From positions 24,001-76,790 of the forward strand of contig JAFTUC010000019.1 in the NCBI GenBank assembly GCA_017466445.1: DNA of 52,790 nt, in the 5' to 3' direction. The notes under the pieces were generated by a model. The model had not been told where the DNA came from. It was given only the letters and a program-made list of their open reading frames with translations, and ran no database searches. The DNA is from Clostridia bacterium (GTDB taxonomy: Bacteria; Bacillota; Clostridia; Oscillospirales; CAG-272). Position numbers and translations under genes: made by a program. Below are positions 1 through 9,438 of the stretch, one piece after another (position 1 is the stretch's first letter; each line of letters begins with the position of its first letter).

Positions 1-599
1 TGATCGCTGCGAATATATTCCATGAGTATCATTCGCTCGGAAGCTCTCTAAGATATGCATTCTTCCAGGTCTCTTCGATAATAACGACGACCGGCTATAC
101 TACTGCGGATTTCGCTCTCTGGCCTGCGCTGTCGCAATCTGTGCTGGTACTGCTGATTATGACGGGTGCGTGCGCCGGTTCTACAGCAGGAGGGCTGAAG
201 ATAAGCCGAGTCATACTTCTTTTTAAGAGTGCCAAACAAGAGATAAAAAGGCTTCTCCATCCGCGTGCGGTAACTACGGTACGGCTTGAGGGAGCGTCTG
301 TAGAAAATTCGCTGGTAAGGAATACTCTCGGATATTTTACTATATATATTTTTATAATAGTAGTATCAACGCTCCTTGTATCAGTTGACGGATTTGACTT
401 TACGACTAACATTACCGCTGAGCTCACATGCTTCAATAATGTCGGCCCCGGACTTTCGGGAGTCGGACCGATGAGTAATTTTTCTGCATTTTCACCTTTT
501 TCCAAGATGGTGCTCTCGCTGAATATGCTGCTCGGACGTCTTGAGATATTCCCGATAATAGTTCTCTTTTCGCCCAATCTTTGGAAGAAAAACGGATAA
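1..599 (+). CDS. trkH: TrkH-family potassium uptake protein, C-terminal part (5' truncated by window)
   Basis: Membrane-spanning subunit of a Trk/Ktr potassium transporter, which normally works with a cytoplasmic TrkA/KtrA regulator. The open frame runs in from position 3 without a start codon. It reads SSIITTTGYTTADFALWP, the last selectivity-filter loop of the family, with the conserved TTGYTT. GACAGSTAGGLKISR follows, another TrkH hallmark, and then two further hydrophobic segments ending in LLGRLEIFPIIVLFSP. That tail is typical of the C-terminus, so only the 5' half is missing. A strong hairpin follows the stop. The regulatory partner is not in the window. Confidence 0.93.
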   Translation, partial: IAANIFHEYHSLGSSLRYAFFQVSSIITTTGYTTADFALWPALSQSVLVLLIMTGACAGSTAGGLKISRVILLFKSAKQEIKRLLHPRAVTTVRLEGASVENSLVRNTLGYFTIYIFIIVVSTLLVSVDGFDFTTNITAELTCFNNVGPGLSGVGPMSNFSAFSPFSKMVLSLNMLLGRLEIFPIIVLFSPNLWKKNG

Positions 600-604
600 A
601 AAAT

Positions 605-637
605 ACGCCTTGCGCTGAGCGCAAGGCGTGATTTTTT
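605..637 (+). terminator. Rho-independent terminator after trkH
   Basis: ACGCCTTGCGC and its exact complement form an 11-bp stem with a TGA loop, followed by a run of six T. An A run precedes it, so it can also serve the convergent mscS gene on the minus strand. Confidence 0.9.
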
Positions 638-649
638 AGTAAGTAAATA

Positions 650-1459
650 TTACTTGCTGACGTGAACGTCGAGCTGGCTGTAAGGAATCTGGATTCCGTT
701 CTTGTCGAACTCAGCCTTGATGGTCTCGGTGATGTCGAAGTATACGTCCCAGTAATCGGAAGCGTTTGTCCAGCAACGGGAAACGAGATCGATCGAGTTC
801 TGTCCGTGAGCGGTCATACGAACCATAGCACCGGGCTCGCCGAGGACCTTTTCGTGCTTCTCAAATACATCGAGAATGATTTTCTGTGCGAGAGCAAAGT
901 CGGAATCGTAGCTGATCGAGAAGGTGAAGTCAACACGGCGGATATCCTTGCGGCTGTAGTTGATAACGTTGGAGTTAGCAAGCGCGCCGTTGGGAAGGAT
1001 AACGGTTCTGTTGTCACCGGTTCTGACGGTGGTGTGGATGATACCGATGTTTTCAACGGTACCCGAAATGCCCTGAGTCTCGATGAATTCGTCGAGCTTG
1101 AAGGGGTGGGTGAGGATGATAAGGATACCGCCCGCAAAGTTGGAGAGCGCACCCTGAACGGCAAGACCTACTGCAATACCTACAGCAGAGATAACAGCCG
1201 CGATGCTCGAGGTCTCGATACCGAGGTAACCGAGCATGCAGATAACGATAAGTCCCTTGAGACCGTAGTTGAAGAGAGCGACAAGGATCTTTGCAACCAT
1301 CTTGTCGGTGCCCTTCTTTTCGCAGGCATTTGCTATCTTTTTGCTTATCTTGCCAACGATGAAGAAGCCTACGAGGATAACGATGATCGCAAAGACAATC
1401 TTCAGACCTTCGGTGGTCAGCCAGTTAAGAAGAGAGGGGAAGAAATTTTCCCAGTTCAT
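650..1459 (-). CDS. mscS: Small-conductance mechanosensitive channel, MscS family
   Basis: Releases solutes on hypo-osmotic shock as a homoheptameric inner-membrane channel. At 269 residues it is close to the minimal MscS length. Three N-terminal hydrophobic helices lie near residues 15-37, 58-80 and 85-110. The pore-lining third helix has the Gly/Ala-rich pattern AVGIAVGLAVQGALSNFAGG. The soluble beta domain carries ILPNGALANSNVINYS, matching the family PN signature. ATG at 1459 is preceded by an AAGAAGG-type ribosome site. It stands alone with its own promoter and converges with trkH. Confidence 0.95.
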   Translation of the reverse strand: MNWENFFPSLLNWLTTEGLKIVFAIIVILVGFFIVGKISKKIANACEKKGTDKMVAKILVALFNYGLKGLIVICMLGYLGIETSSIAAVISAVGIAVGLAVQGALSNFAGGILIILTHPFKLDEFIETQGISGTVENIGIIHTTVRTGDNRTVILPNGALANSNVINYSRKDIRRVDFTFSISYDSDFALAQKIILDVFEKHEKVLGEPGAMVRMTAHGQNSIDLVSRCWTNASDYWDVYFDITETIKAEFDKNGIQIPYSQLDVHVSK

Positions 1460-1508
1460 AGTGAAAGCCTTCTTTCTTTAGTTTATTTTCGCATAATCGC
1501 GTACATCA

Positions 1509-1537
1509 ATATTAACACAAAAACACCGAAATGTCAA
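1509..1537 (-). promoter_or_regulatory. Sigma-A promoter for mscS
   Basis: On the minus strand TTGACA (1532-1537) is followed by a 17-bp spacer and TAATAT (1509-1514), giving a leader of about 45 bases. Confidence 0.75.
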
Positions 1538-1566
1538 CAGAAAAAGGAAATTTAAGCAAAAATGTC

Positions 1567-1593
1567 AAAAAGAGAGCGTTTCGCTCTCTTTTT
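1567..1593 (-). terminator. Rho-independent terminator of the CotF-like gene
   Basis: A 12-bp stem AAAAAGAGAGCG / CGCTCTCTTTTT with a three-base loop. It lies ten bases after the stop of the CotF-like gene, and its A/T arms give the U-tract. Confidence 0.85.
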
Positions 1594-1602
1594 GATCGGT
1601 CT

Positions 1603-2061
1603 TTAGGAGTACATGGAGTTTACCTTCATATAATCGTAGATCATCTTTCCGTGCTCCTGCTCTTCCTTTTGAATGTGATTTATAGTGTTTCTAACACTCT
1701 GATCACTGAATTCAAACACGCAGGTGTCGTAAAGATGTGATGCGTGCTTTTCTCCTGCGAGAAGGTCGCTGCAAAGGAAGCAGTCATCCTTCTTTTCGGG
1801 AGTATCGCCCGACTTGTAGGTCGCTGTGAAGGTAGTGGGACAGCTCGTACCTCCCGATGCGGAGGAATCTAAAGAGGATGAGCTCTCAAGCTTTGTCAGC
1901 GTGTCAAGATGACCTCTTTCGACCTGCGAGATGCAGGAGAAAAGATTTTTGAGCTGCGGATCGTGAGCCGATGCTGCGTGACGGGTGTATTTGTCGATGC
2001 AAAGCTGCTCCTCGTCCTTCATGTCCTTTAAAAGATCCTTTTCTTTTTGCGTAAACTGCAT
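1603..2061 (-). CDS. CotF-like spore coat protein (ferritin-like fold)
   Basis: 152 residues, two helical blocks separated by a Ser/Gly/Thr-rich linker near residues 58-85. Block one has DMKDEEQLCIDKYTRHAA and ends SQVERGHLDTLTKL. Block two has GEKHASHLYDTCVFEF and then KEEQEHGKMIYDYMK. Paired helices with repeated E-x-x-H positions are what Coat F family proteins show; these are made in sporulating Bacillota and often resemble rubrerythrin-type bundles. The ATG at 2061 has a GAGGTGA ribosome site. Its presence suggests an endospore-forming ancestry but does not prove that the strain sporulates. Confidence 0.85.
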   Translation of the reverse strand: MQFTQKEKDLLKDMKDEEQLCIDKYTRHAASAHDPQLKNLFSCISQVERGHLDTLTKLESSSSLDSSASGGTSCPTTFTATYKSGDTPEKKDDCFLCSDLLAGEKHASHLYDTCVFEFSDQSVRNTINHIQKEEQEHGKMIYDYMKVNSMYS

Positions 2062-2125
2062 AAAAAATCACCTCACGGATATTATCGTCACAAAATAAAC
2101 GATTTATCCGTAAGGCGGAGAATTT

Positions 2126-3291
<1,166 letters not shown>

Positions 3292-3307
3292 TCATGCGTC
3301 TTAGTTG

Positions 3308-4174
3308 TTATTTGTCCTTTTTGTGCAGAATGCTTGCTATCCTTTCGGGCATTCCGATATAAAATATGTTGCGTATTATCTCAAGTAGACCGTCATCCTC
3401 GATATTTATGAGATCAAGTGCCTTTTCAGCCTCGGAAAGCTCTAATCTGAGCGCCGTTTCTATTGCGTTCTTGAAATTTTCACACGAGGTGTCCTCACCC
3501 GAAGCAAGGAAGGGATTGTAGCTTCCCGAGTCCTTGTCCTTTTGGATGTCGTCGAGCGCATCGGCAATATAGATCCACCGACCGATACGGTATCCTACCT
3601 CGTAAAGGCAACGCCTGTCAGAGTCCTTGACAGCCGTTTTCGAAAAGACCTCGGCAAGAAGCTCTCCGAATATCGACGCTCCGTCGTACACGCTTTCCCT
3701 TTTTTCCTTTTCGCAGAGCGAAAGAGAGGATAGCTTTTCGCGTATCATTTCGTCTGTATCAAGATATCCGAGGGAAAGTATCTTTTTTCGCGCGCCTGCG
3801 GCGAAGGGAAGAGCAAGAGATGATAAAAATCTTTTTTTGAAGCTCTCGTCCTTGTCTGTTTTGTCGTCAAGAAGCTTGTAATAGACAAGCAGTATTGCCG
3901 AGTCTGCGACACGCTGCATGGCATCTCCGCCGTCAATTACCGCTTTTTTTCTTAAGGGATGGGCAATGCAGCGCTTCTTTTTAAGCACCACGTTTTCCTT
4001 TTCGGTAAAGGCGATGGCGAAAAGTGAGGGGAGAACGAAATCGTAGCTCAAAGAAAAGGTCGTGAAAAAGCTGCGCTTTTTTATGTGATGGCAAAGACCG
4101 CAGTAAACGCTTTTGTAGAACTCATAGTGCTTGACTCTGAGCTCGCTTGTCTGCGCTTTAACGTATCCGAACAT
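3308..4174 (-). CDS. DUF5685 family protein
   Basis: 288 residues opening with MFGYVKAQTSELRVKHYEFY and then VYCGLCHHI, which I recognise from memory as the N-terminus of the DUF5685 family. Conserved-looking features are the CGLCHH motif, a second Cys/His near residue 70 (RCIAHP), and an acidic DALDDIQKDKD stretch around residue 210. That stretch recalls the aspartate-rich helices of isoprenoid-synthase folds, but no activity is known to me. The protein is mostly helical without a signal peptide. First gene of a unit with the J-domain and membrane-protein genes, 40 bases apart. Confidence 0.8.
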   Translation of the reverse strand: MFGYVKAQTSELRVKHYEFYKSVYCGLCHHIKKRSFFTTFSLSYDFVLPSLFAIAFTEKENVVLKKKRCIAHPLRKKAVIDGGDAMQRVADSAILLVYYKLLDDKTDKDESFKKRFLSSLALPFAAGARKKILSLGYLDTDEMIREKLSSLSLCEKEKRESVYDGASIFGELLAEVFSKTAVKDSDRRCLYEVGYRIGRWIYIADALDDIQKDKDSGSYNPFLASGEDTSCENFKNAIETALRLELSEAEKALDLINIEDDGLLEIIRNIFYIGMPERIASILHKKDK

Positions 4175-4220
4175 AAAAGATTTCCGATCCCTTTCACCTT
4201 AGTCTGAACAATACGTAATC

Positions 4221-4249
4221 ATTATATCACAAAGCTCAGCGTTATTCAA
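4221..4249 (-). promoter_or_regulatory. Sigma-A promoter for the DUF5685 unit
   Basis: Minus strand TTGAAT (4244-4249), 17-bp spacer, TATAAT (4221-4226), with a leader of about 40 bases before the DUF5685 ATG. Confidence 0.8.
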
Positions 4250-4344
4250 TTGAATTTTTTGTAAATTTGTAAGGCTTTTTGAGTTAATATACGGTAAATA
4301 ACTTTTTATATTTCAATTAAAGCGTAAAATTAATAAAAATATTG

Positions 4345-4373
4345 TTGACAAAAAAGAGAAGAGATGCTATAAT
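4345..4373 (+). promoter_or_regulatory. Perfect sigma-A promoter for the LRR lipoprotein gene
   Basis: TTGACA (4345-4350), 17-bp spacer, TATAAT (4368-4373). Both hexamers match consensus exactly, predicting strong constitutive transcription. Confidence 0.9.
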
Positions 4374-4379
4374 CAAATA

Positions 4380-4459
4380 CAGAATGTACATTGCCGCATT
4401 TTGCTTGCGGCCACAGAAAGGAAAATTTCCCTTGCTTGGGAATATAGGTTAAGTCCGAT
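4380..4459 (+). promoter_or_regulatory. Leader of the LRR lipoprotein gene with two small hairpins
   Basis: About 80 transcribed bases before the ATG can form GCCGCA/TGCGGC (near 4394-4412) and TTCCC/GGGAA (near 4427-4443). The best Shine-Dalgarno sequence (AGAAAGGA, near 4415) lies some 40 bases upstream of the ATG, between the hairpins. Only AGG sits close to the start. No known riboswitch motif was recognised. Confidence 0.4.
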
Positions 4460-5197
4460 ATGAAAAAAATCGCTCTTCTGCTCGCGCTTGTTCTTATGCT
4501 TACAGTGACCCTCGTGTCCTGCGGAGGCAATTATGATGACGGAGCTCCCGATCTCGGAGATGATAAGATTCCCGAAAATGACGATGCTTCAAATGATGTG
4601 AAGGCTGATGTTCAGTATGACTGTAAGTATGAGGCTTATACCTACAACGTACATAACGGAAAGACCGTTGAAATAACCGCATACGATTTTGATTATGTCG
4701 GAGACGGAGCAAGCACCGCTGCGGCTAAGGACGAGGAAGAGATCGAAACGGTCGAGATCACCGTTCCCGATAAGATCGACGGACTTCCCGTGACCAAGAT
4801 AGGAAGCCGTGCTTTTGCAAGTAATAACCGTCTTGCAGCCATCACTATTCCCGAGGGAGTTACCGAGATCGCCGACGAAGCGTTCTGGTTTAACGACTCG
4901 CTCGAGTCTGTTGATCTTCCCGAGAGCCTCAAGACGCTCGGAAAGAGAGTTTTCAACTATTGCCCCGCACTCAAGACCCTTGATATACCCGAGGGCGTTA
5001 CCGAGATCCCCGCAGAGCTTTGCGACGAGTGCCTCGCTCTTGAGACTCTGACCATCGGCTCGGCAGTTACCAAGATCGCAAGCAAGGCGTTCAATAACTG
5101 TATCGCTCTTGAAACGGTCAACTTCGACGGGGACGTATCCGCTCTCACTATCGAAAACGGAAACGATGCGCTTAGCGAGATCCTTCTCGGTAAATAA
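4460..5197 (+). CDS. Cell-surface lipoprotein with BspA-type leucine-rich repeats
   Basis: 245 residues. Residues 1-22 form a type II signal peptide ending in the lipobox LVSCGG, so Cys21 should be lipidated and the protein anchored outside the membrane. An acidic linker follows (NYDDGAPDLGDDKIPENDD). From about residue 85 there are BspA-like (LRR_5) repeats with the recurring pattern SRAF..N..L..I.IPEGVTEI, four units to residue 235. Such repeats mediate protein or surface binding in gut Clostridia; no ligand can be inferred. Monocistronic, with a consensus promoter and a downstream hairpin. Confidence 0.9.
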   Translation: MKKIALLLALVLMLTVTLVSCGGNYDDGAPDLGDDKIPENDDASNDVKADVQYDCKYEAYTYNVHNGKTVEITAYDFDYVGDGASTAAAKDEEEIETVEITVPDKIDGLPVTKIGSRAFASNNRLAAITIPEGVTEIADEAFWFNDSLESVDLPESLKTLGKRVFNYCPALKTLDIPEGVTEIPAELCDECLALETLTIGSAVTKIASKAFNNCIALETVNFDGDVSALTIENGNDALSEILLGK

Positions 5198-5211
5198 TCA
5201 TATTTAAAACT

Positions 5212-5239
5212 AAAGCCGGGGTCATCCCGGCTTTACTGC
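5212..5239 (+). terminator. Rho-independent terminator after the LRR gene
   Basis: AAAGCCGGG / CCCGGCTTT stem (9 bp) with a GTCAT loop, followed by ACTGCTTTT. Confidence 0.85.
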
Positions 5240-5253
5240 TTTTGAGGTGCATA

Positions 5254-6177
5254 ATGGAAAATAAAAAAGAAAAAATAACGCTTGACAGAGAGATCCTTCT
5301 CGAAAGCGTTTGCAAGGATATTGTTTGGGGCGGCGAAAGACTTTCGAGAGAATTCGGTAAGGGAGACGGAAATATTAAGCGGATCGCCGAAACGTGGGAG
5401 CTTACCGCAAGACACGACGGAATGAACAGGGTTCTCGGCGGCGAATATTCGGGAACAGAGCTTTGCGAATTTGAGGGGATCGAAAATTTTCCTCTGCTCG
5501 TAAAGCTTATAGACGCAAAGGAATCGCTTTCTCTTCAGGTGCATCCCGATGATGAGTACGCTCTTAAAAACGGCAACGATCTCGGAAAGACCGAGATGTG
5601 GTACATAGTGGACGCGCTTCCGGGAGCGCAGCTCGTTTACGGACTTAAAAACGGGGTCACGGTAGATAGCTTTGCCGAGGCGATTTCCAAGGACTGCATA
5701 AGCGATACCCTTAACTACGTTGACGTTAAAAAAGGGGATGTCTTCTTCATTCCCGCAGGATGCGTTCACGCGATCGGCGCGGGAATACTCATAGCCGAGA
5801 TCCAGCAATCGTCGAATATAACTTACAGAGTGTACGATTTCGGACGGGGCAGAGAGCTGCATATAAAAAATGCGCTTGACGTAATAAGACCGTATACGGG
5901 CGATGAGATCGACGCTATACGCTATGAGTGTGCAGATGACGTAAGCGAAGATATTCTTGCCGATTGCAGATTTTTCAGGGTAGAGAAAAAGCTTTCGAGA
6001 GACTGCCGTGAGATCGTGTGGGATGAGGAAAGATTTATGCACGCGCTCGTTTTGTCGGGTAGCGGAAGGATCGGACGTATAGACGTCAAAGCGGGAAGCA
6101 GTGTTCTTATCCCGAAGGGAACGGAGAAATCATCGCTTTGCGGCGATTTCGAATTTCTACTTACCCTTGTAAAATGA
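5254..6177 (+). CDS. manA: Mannose-6-phosphate isomerase, class I type
   Basis: Interconverts mannose 6-phosphate and fructose 6-phosphate in the cytosol with one bound zinc. The cupin metal ligands are visible: Gln and His in SLQVHPDDEYA, Glu in KTEMWYI, and His in PAGCVHAIGAGILIAE. IQQSSNITYRVYDFGR near residue 195 is the family's conserved active-site segment. 307 residues is the short Bacillota form. ATG at 5254 was chosen because GAGGTG lies five bases upstream; the longer in-frame TTG would cover that site. Stands alone between two terminators. Confidence 0.93.
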   Translation: MENKKEKITLDREILLESVCKDIVWGGERLSREFGKGDGNIKRIAETWELTARHDGMNRVLGGEYSGTELCEFEGIENFPLLVKLIDAKESLSLQVHPDDEYALKNGNDLGKTEMWYIVDALPGAQLVYGLKNGVTVDSFAEAISKDCISDTLNYVDVKKGDVFFIPAGCVHAIGAGILIAEIQQSSNITYRVYDFGRGRELHIKNALDVIRPYTGDEIDAIRYECADDVSEDILADCRFFRVEKKLSRDCREIVWDEERFMHALVLSGSGRIGRIDVKAGSSVLIPKGTEKSSLCGDFEFLLTLVK

Positions 6178-6182
6178 AATAG

Positions 6183-6221
6183 AAGGACCCTTGGATAGAT
6201 ACCCAAGGGTCCTTGATTTTT
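6183..6221. terminator. Bidirectional terminator between manA and the GDPD gene
   Basis: A 12-bp perfect stem AAGGACCCTTGG / CCAAGGGTCCTT with an 8-base loop, followed by TTTTTA. It lies between two convergent genes. Confidence 0.9.
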
Positions 6222-6233
6222 AGTTTCAACATC

Positions 6234-7037
6234 TTATGCGTGATATCCCTTTTGACGAAGAAGCTCAATGACCTTGTCGGGCCGGTTTGTCGTAATAAGA
6301 TGGGCACCGCACTCGATCGCCGTGTCTACACTGCTTTCGTCGCATACGCACGCGCCTGCCCAAGGCTGAGGCCCAAGCTCCTCCATCATTGCAAATCCCT
6401 CGGGAGTTGCGATGTTAAGTGAGTTGAATGACCCGAACATGCAGGTACAGTAAGCGTATTCATACGGACTTACGGTGATCTTTCCTTGCATTACGGTCAT
6501 CGGATAGTAAACGTGCTGACGGTATTTCTTGCCGTAGGTCCTGTATATGTACTCGTTAAGATCGTTTGAGAAGGAGTTGATAACCACTCTGTCGGTAAAA
6601 CCGTAGCTGTCTATCACCTCAAGGACTCGGTCGCATACCTCGTATGCCTTTTCATTTTCGGAGGGATATTCCTTGAGCTCGATATCGAGAGTGAGGTTGG
6701 GATATTTTGCGAAAAGATCCATCGCTTCGGCAAGAGTTGGAATACGGACGTTCTTGAATTCTTCTCCCTTTTTGATGCCCGCATCAAGCTTTTTCAGATC
6801 CGCGAGAGTCATCTCGCAGACCTTTCCGGTTCCGTTTGTGGTGCGGTCGACCGTGCCGTCGTGGATAACTACGAGCTCGTTGTCGAGGGTAACTCTTACG
6901 TCAAACTCTATCTGATCTACGCTAAGATCGAGAGCTGCCTGAAACGCAGGAAGCGTGTTCTCCGGATAAGAGTCGGAAAATCCGCGGTGTGCCGCCACGT
7001 ATACGTTATTCTTGCTTTGCTTCCAATAATTTATCAT
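6234..7037 (-). CDS. Glycerophosphodiester phosphodiesterase
   Basis: Hydrolyses glycerophosphodiesters to glycerol 3-phosphate and an alcohol. 267 residues of the GDPD TIM barrel: AAHRGFSDSYPENTLPAF at the N-terminus (catalytic His-Arg and Glu), then EFDVRVTLDNELVVIHDGTVDRTTNG (metal-binding Glu and Asp, second catalytic His), then TLDIELK. No signal peptide, so cytosolic. Its AAGGAG ribosome site lies inside the end of the upstream GH39 gene, 7 bases away, so the two are cotranscribed. Confidence 0.93.
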   Translation of the reverse strand: MINYWKQSKNNVYVAAHRGFSDSYPENTLPAFQAALDLSVDQIEFDVRVTLDNELVVIHDGTVDRTTNGTGKVCEMTLADLKKLDAGIKKGEEFKNVRIPTLAEAMDLFAKYPNLTLDIELKEYPSENEKAYEVCDRVLEVIDSYGFTDRVVINSFSNDLNEYIYRTYGKKYRQHVYYPMTVMQGKITVSPYEYAYCTCMFGSFNSLNIATPEGFAMMEELGPQPWAGACVCDESSVDTAIECGAHLITTNRPDKVIELLRQKGYHA

Positions 7038-7044
7038 GTTTTTG

Positions 7045-8355
7045 TCAGATCTCCTTTATGAGTGCGCACGCGTGGATGGGAAGCTTTACACAGGGAGCAG
7101 AGGTCACCTCGAAAAGCTCTCCGTTGCGCTCGCTGTCAACAAGATAGATCTCGTATTTTCCTTCCTTGCCGAAATCGAGAGAGATCTCTTTTTCGGGAGC
7201 GTTGTCGTTTTCCGAATAGTTGGTCAGCATGCAGAGGATCTTGCCGTCTGCATCAACGCCGCAAAGCGAGTAGATGCTGTCGATCTCGTTTTCGCTCCTG
7301 ATCTCGGCATCCATATCGTAAAACTCACCGAACCACTTCAGCGGATAGTAAGCCTTTAGTGGCTCGTAGGTGTAGAAATCGAATATTCCGCAGAATGCCG
7401 ACGGACGGGTATCGTAGTACATGAGCATGTCTATCGGAGCGCGCTGAGAAAGAGCCATCGTCGAGAGAAGGAAGCCTGCGTTCTTGAGTCCGTGGATCAT
7501 CTTTATCGAATAAAGGAAATCGTCCGTCCATCCCTTTACGTAGTTGTACTCGTTTAAGATGCTTTCGGCATCGCCGTAGCCGTATTTGTCAAGCAGGACC
7601 TTGACCTTTTCGCCACGCTCTACGATTTTTTCGGGAGTGGTTGCGTAGATGTGCCATGAGAAAAAGTCGATCGGGACTTCTCTTTTCTGCATCTCACGAA
7701 GGAAATCCTCACCCCATTCAATATGGCCTGCAATAGCGGGACCGCCGATCATAAGCTCGGGGAAGCTTGCCTTTAAGTGCTTTGCCGCGATCTCGTACAT
7801 ATCAAAGAACTGAGCCTTGGTGCCGCCCCAGGTCCTTTTGTTAGTCGAATCGTCTCTGTCAAGATCGGGCTCGTTCCAGATCTCCCAGTATTTGATACCG
7901 AGCTCAAAGCCGTTTGCCCATCCGTAATTATAGTGCATGATGATATGCTCGCATATCTCAGCCCACTTCTGAAAATCCTTAGGAGGAAGGATTCCGTATT
8001 TCTTTATCTGATGCTCGATAGTCTGTCCGAGACGGAAGAAGGTCTCGGTTCCCGCTGCAAGACATGCAAGGATAGACTCGTCGGTGCAGGGGAATTCGTA
8101 AGACGCGGGATCGTTTACGTCCGCATCGAAGTTGGGAAATATTCTTGTTATGTCGTGACTGTACGGACCGCCGTATATTCCGAGAACACCCGAATCGTGG
8201 TTACGGGAGTAGGGAATACGCGCCGCCTTGTAGTTGTCATAGTTGCTTCTGAACTGATCGTTTGCGTGTCTTTTGTACCATGGACCGCCGTTTGTTGCGT
8301 TGAGAATTTTGAATTTTCCGAGCTTTTTTGTCGGATCAAACCTAAGAGTGTTCAT
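7045..8355 (-). CDS. Glycoside hydrolase of the GH39 type (beta-xylosidase / iduronidase-like)
   Basis: 436 residues, TIM barrel plus a C-terminal beta domain from about residue 350. The N-terminal KLGKFKILNATNGGPW is typical of GH39. The acid/base Glu is in KYWEIWNEPD and the nucleophile Glu in ESILNEYNYV, as in retaining clan GH-A enzymes. DFFSWHIYATTPE lies between them. No signal peptide, so it should act on imported oligosaccharides. ATG at 8355 was chosen because AAGGAGA lies just upstream; an earlier in-frame start adds 17 residues that look like leader sequence. Substrate is uncertain. Confidence 0.88.
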   Translation of the reverse strand: MNTLRFDPTKKLGKFKILNATNGGPWYKRHANDQFRSNYDNYKAARIPYSRNHDSGVLGIYGGPYSHDITRIFPNFDADVNDPASYEFPCTDESILACLAAGTETFFRLGQTIEHQIKKYGILPPKDFQKWAEICEHIIMHYNYGWANGFELGIKYWEIWNEPDLDRDDSTNKRTWGGTKAQFFDMYEIAAKHLKASFPELMIGGPAIAGHIEWGEDFLREMQKREVPIDFFSWHIYATTPEKIVERGEKVKVLLDKYGYGDAESILNEYNYVKGWTDDFLYSIKMIHGLKNAGFLLSTMALSQRAPIDMLMYYDTRPSAFCGIFDFYTYEPLKAYYPLKWFGEFYDMDAEIRSENEIDSIYSLCGVDADGKILCMLTNYSENDNAPEKEISLDFGKEGKYEIYLVDSERNGELFEVTSAPCVKLPIHACALIKEI

Positions 8356-8406
8356 AAACGTCTCCTTGATAAAAGTTTTTTCGGGGTCATCCTCCCCTGC
8401 ACCCAC

Positions 8407-8435
8407 ATTATATATGTCATGTCCCGAAAAGTCAA
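8407..8435 (-). promoter_or_regulatory. Sigma-A promoter for the GH39-GDPD unit
   Basis: Minus strand TTGACT (8430-8435), 17-bp spacer, TATAAT (8407-8412). A 12-bp tandem duplication places a second TTGACT 12 bases upstream. Confidence 0.85.
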
Positions 8436-8449
8436 TAGAAAAGTCAATA
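8426..8449 (-). repeat. Perfect 12-bp tandem duplication carrying the -35 box
   Basis: On the plus strand GAAAAGTCAATA occurs twice without a gap (8426-8437, 8438-8449). Only the copy nearer the gene is 17 bp from TATAAT. Confidence 0.9.
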
Positions 8450-8500
8450 TATTTTTCGGTTTTTCGGACGGTTTTCAGCTTTTTGGATAAGACCCGCCGA

Positions 8501-9343
8501 TCAGTCGATACGTACGGTCTCTCCCGACGGGATCATATAAACCCTTCCGTCAACGTCCATCCATACGTCTGTAAGCGAGGGGTTGTAGACAAGATGTCCG
8601 TCGGCACTGTGCGAAAGATTCTTGTACGCCTGAACGTACTCGTATATCTCCATGTTCGTAGCCGCCCAGATCTCGTCGCTTTTCGAGAGCTTTTCGCAGA
8701 TCGACTCTATGAGATCCCAGTTGCCGTCTCTGTCAAACTCGAAGCTGTGTCCCCAAATGTATAAAAGACGTGGCGTTCTTATAGCGTGATATACGTTTTC
8801 GGAGAGATCGAGTGCGAGGAATTTGTCGACGTATTCCATTATCTGAGGATTTTTGTGGTGTGCGCTCGGCATCCACGCGTGAAAATCGGAGGGGAGCTCG
8901 AAGGCGTCATTGTCACCGGCAAGAGTTCTCGAATATACGATGTCAAGCTCGGTGAGATAGCTTTTTATAGTCTCATAGCTTCCGAAATTGCCCATTCTGG
9001 TAATTCCCGTGTCGGGATATGCCATTCCGCGGATTATGCGTCCGCATCTCTTTTCGAGCTCAATACGGCAGTCGAGCACGTCACGTATGCCCTCGATCGG
9101 TCTCGTGTTGCCGTTTGCTCTGTGAAATGCTCCGTGGACGGCGATCTCGTGTCCCTTGGAGAGAAAATACTTCTCTATCTCCTCTGAGGAAAAGCAGGGA
9201 GTGGACGTGAAATTGAAGGTTCCCTTAAGCGAGTATCTGTCGAATATTTCGGCAAGACGCTTGTCTCCGGGTACTCCGTCATCATAACTGAACGTAACCG
9301 CTTTTGCTTTTCCGCTTGGATATCTCATAAAAATGCTTCTCAT
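8501..9343 (-). CDS. Polysaccharide deacetylase (NodB-fold) family protein
   Basis: 280 residues. Motif 1 is TFSYDDG (catalytic and metal-binding Asp), motif 2 is KGHEIAVHGAFHR (two metal His), and later YIWGHSFEFDRDGNWD stands where the C-terminal catalytic His motif lies. These make it a carbohydrate esterase 4-like metal enzyme that removes N- or O-acetyl groups from a saccharide. No signal peptide, so cytosolic. ATG at 9343 has a GAGGTGA ribosome site. It has its own promoter, so it is not strictly operonic with the GH39 gene that follows. Substrate unknown. Confidence 0.88.
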   Translation of the reverse strand: MRSIFMRYPSGKAKAVTFSYDDGVPGDKRLAEIFDRYSLKGTFNFTSTPCFSSEEIEKYFLSKGHEIAVHGAFHRANGNTRPIEGIRDVLDCRIELEKRCGRIIRGMAYPDTGITRMGNFGSYETIKSYLTELDIVYSRTLAGDNDAFELPSDFHAWMPSAHHKNPQIMEYVDKFLALDLSENVYHAIRTPRLLYIWGHSFEFDRDGNWDLIESICEKLSKSDEIWAATNMEIYEYVQAYKNLSHSADGHLVYNPSLTDVWMDVDGRVYMIPSGETVRID

Positions 9344-9392
9344 AAAATCACCTCGTGCTTCGCGGTCGATATTCCGACCTGATTTTGAGTAG

Positions 9393-9421
9393 ATTTTACC
9401 ACATCTTACCCTTTAAGTCAA
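9393..9421 (-). promoter_or_regulatory. Sigma-A promoter for the deacetylase gene
   Basis: Minus strand TTGACT (9416-9421), 17-bp spacer, TAAAAT (9393-9398). Confidence 0.8.
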
Positions 9422-9438
9422 TACTGTATTACGAGCGA

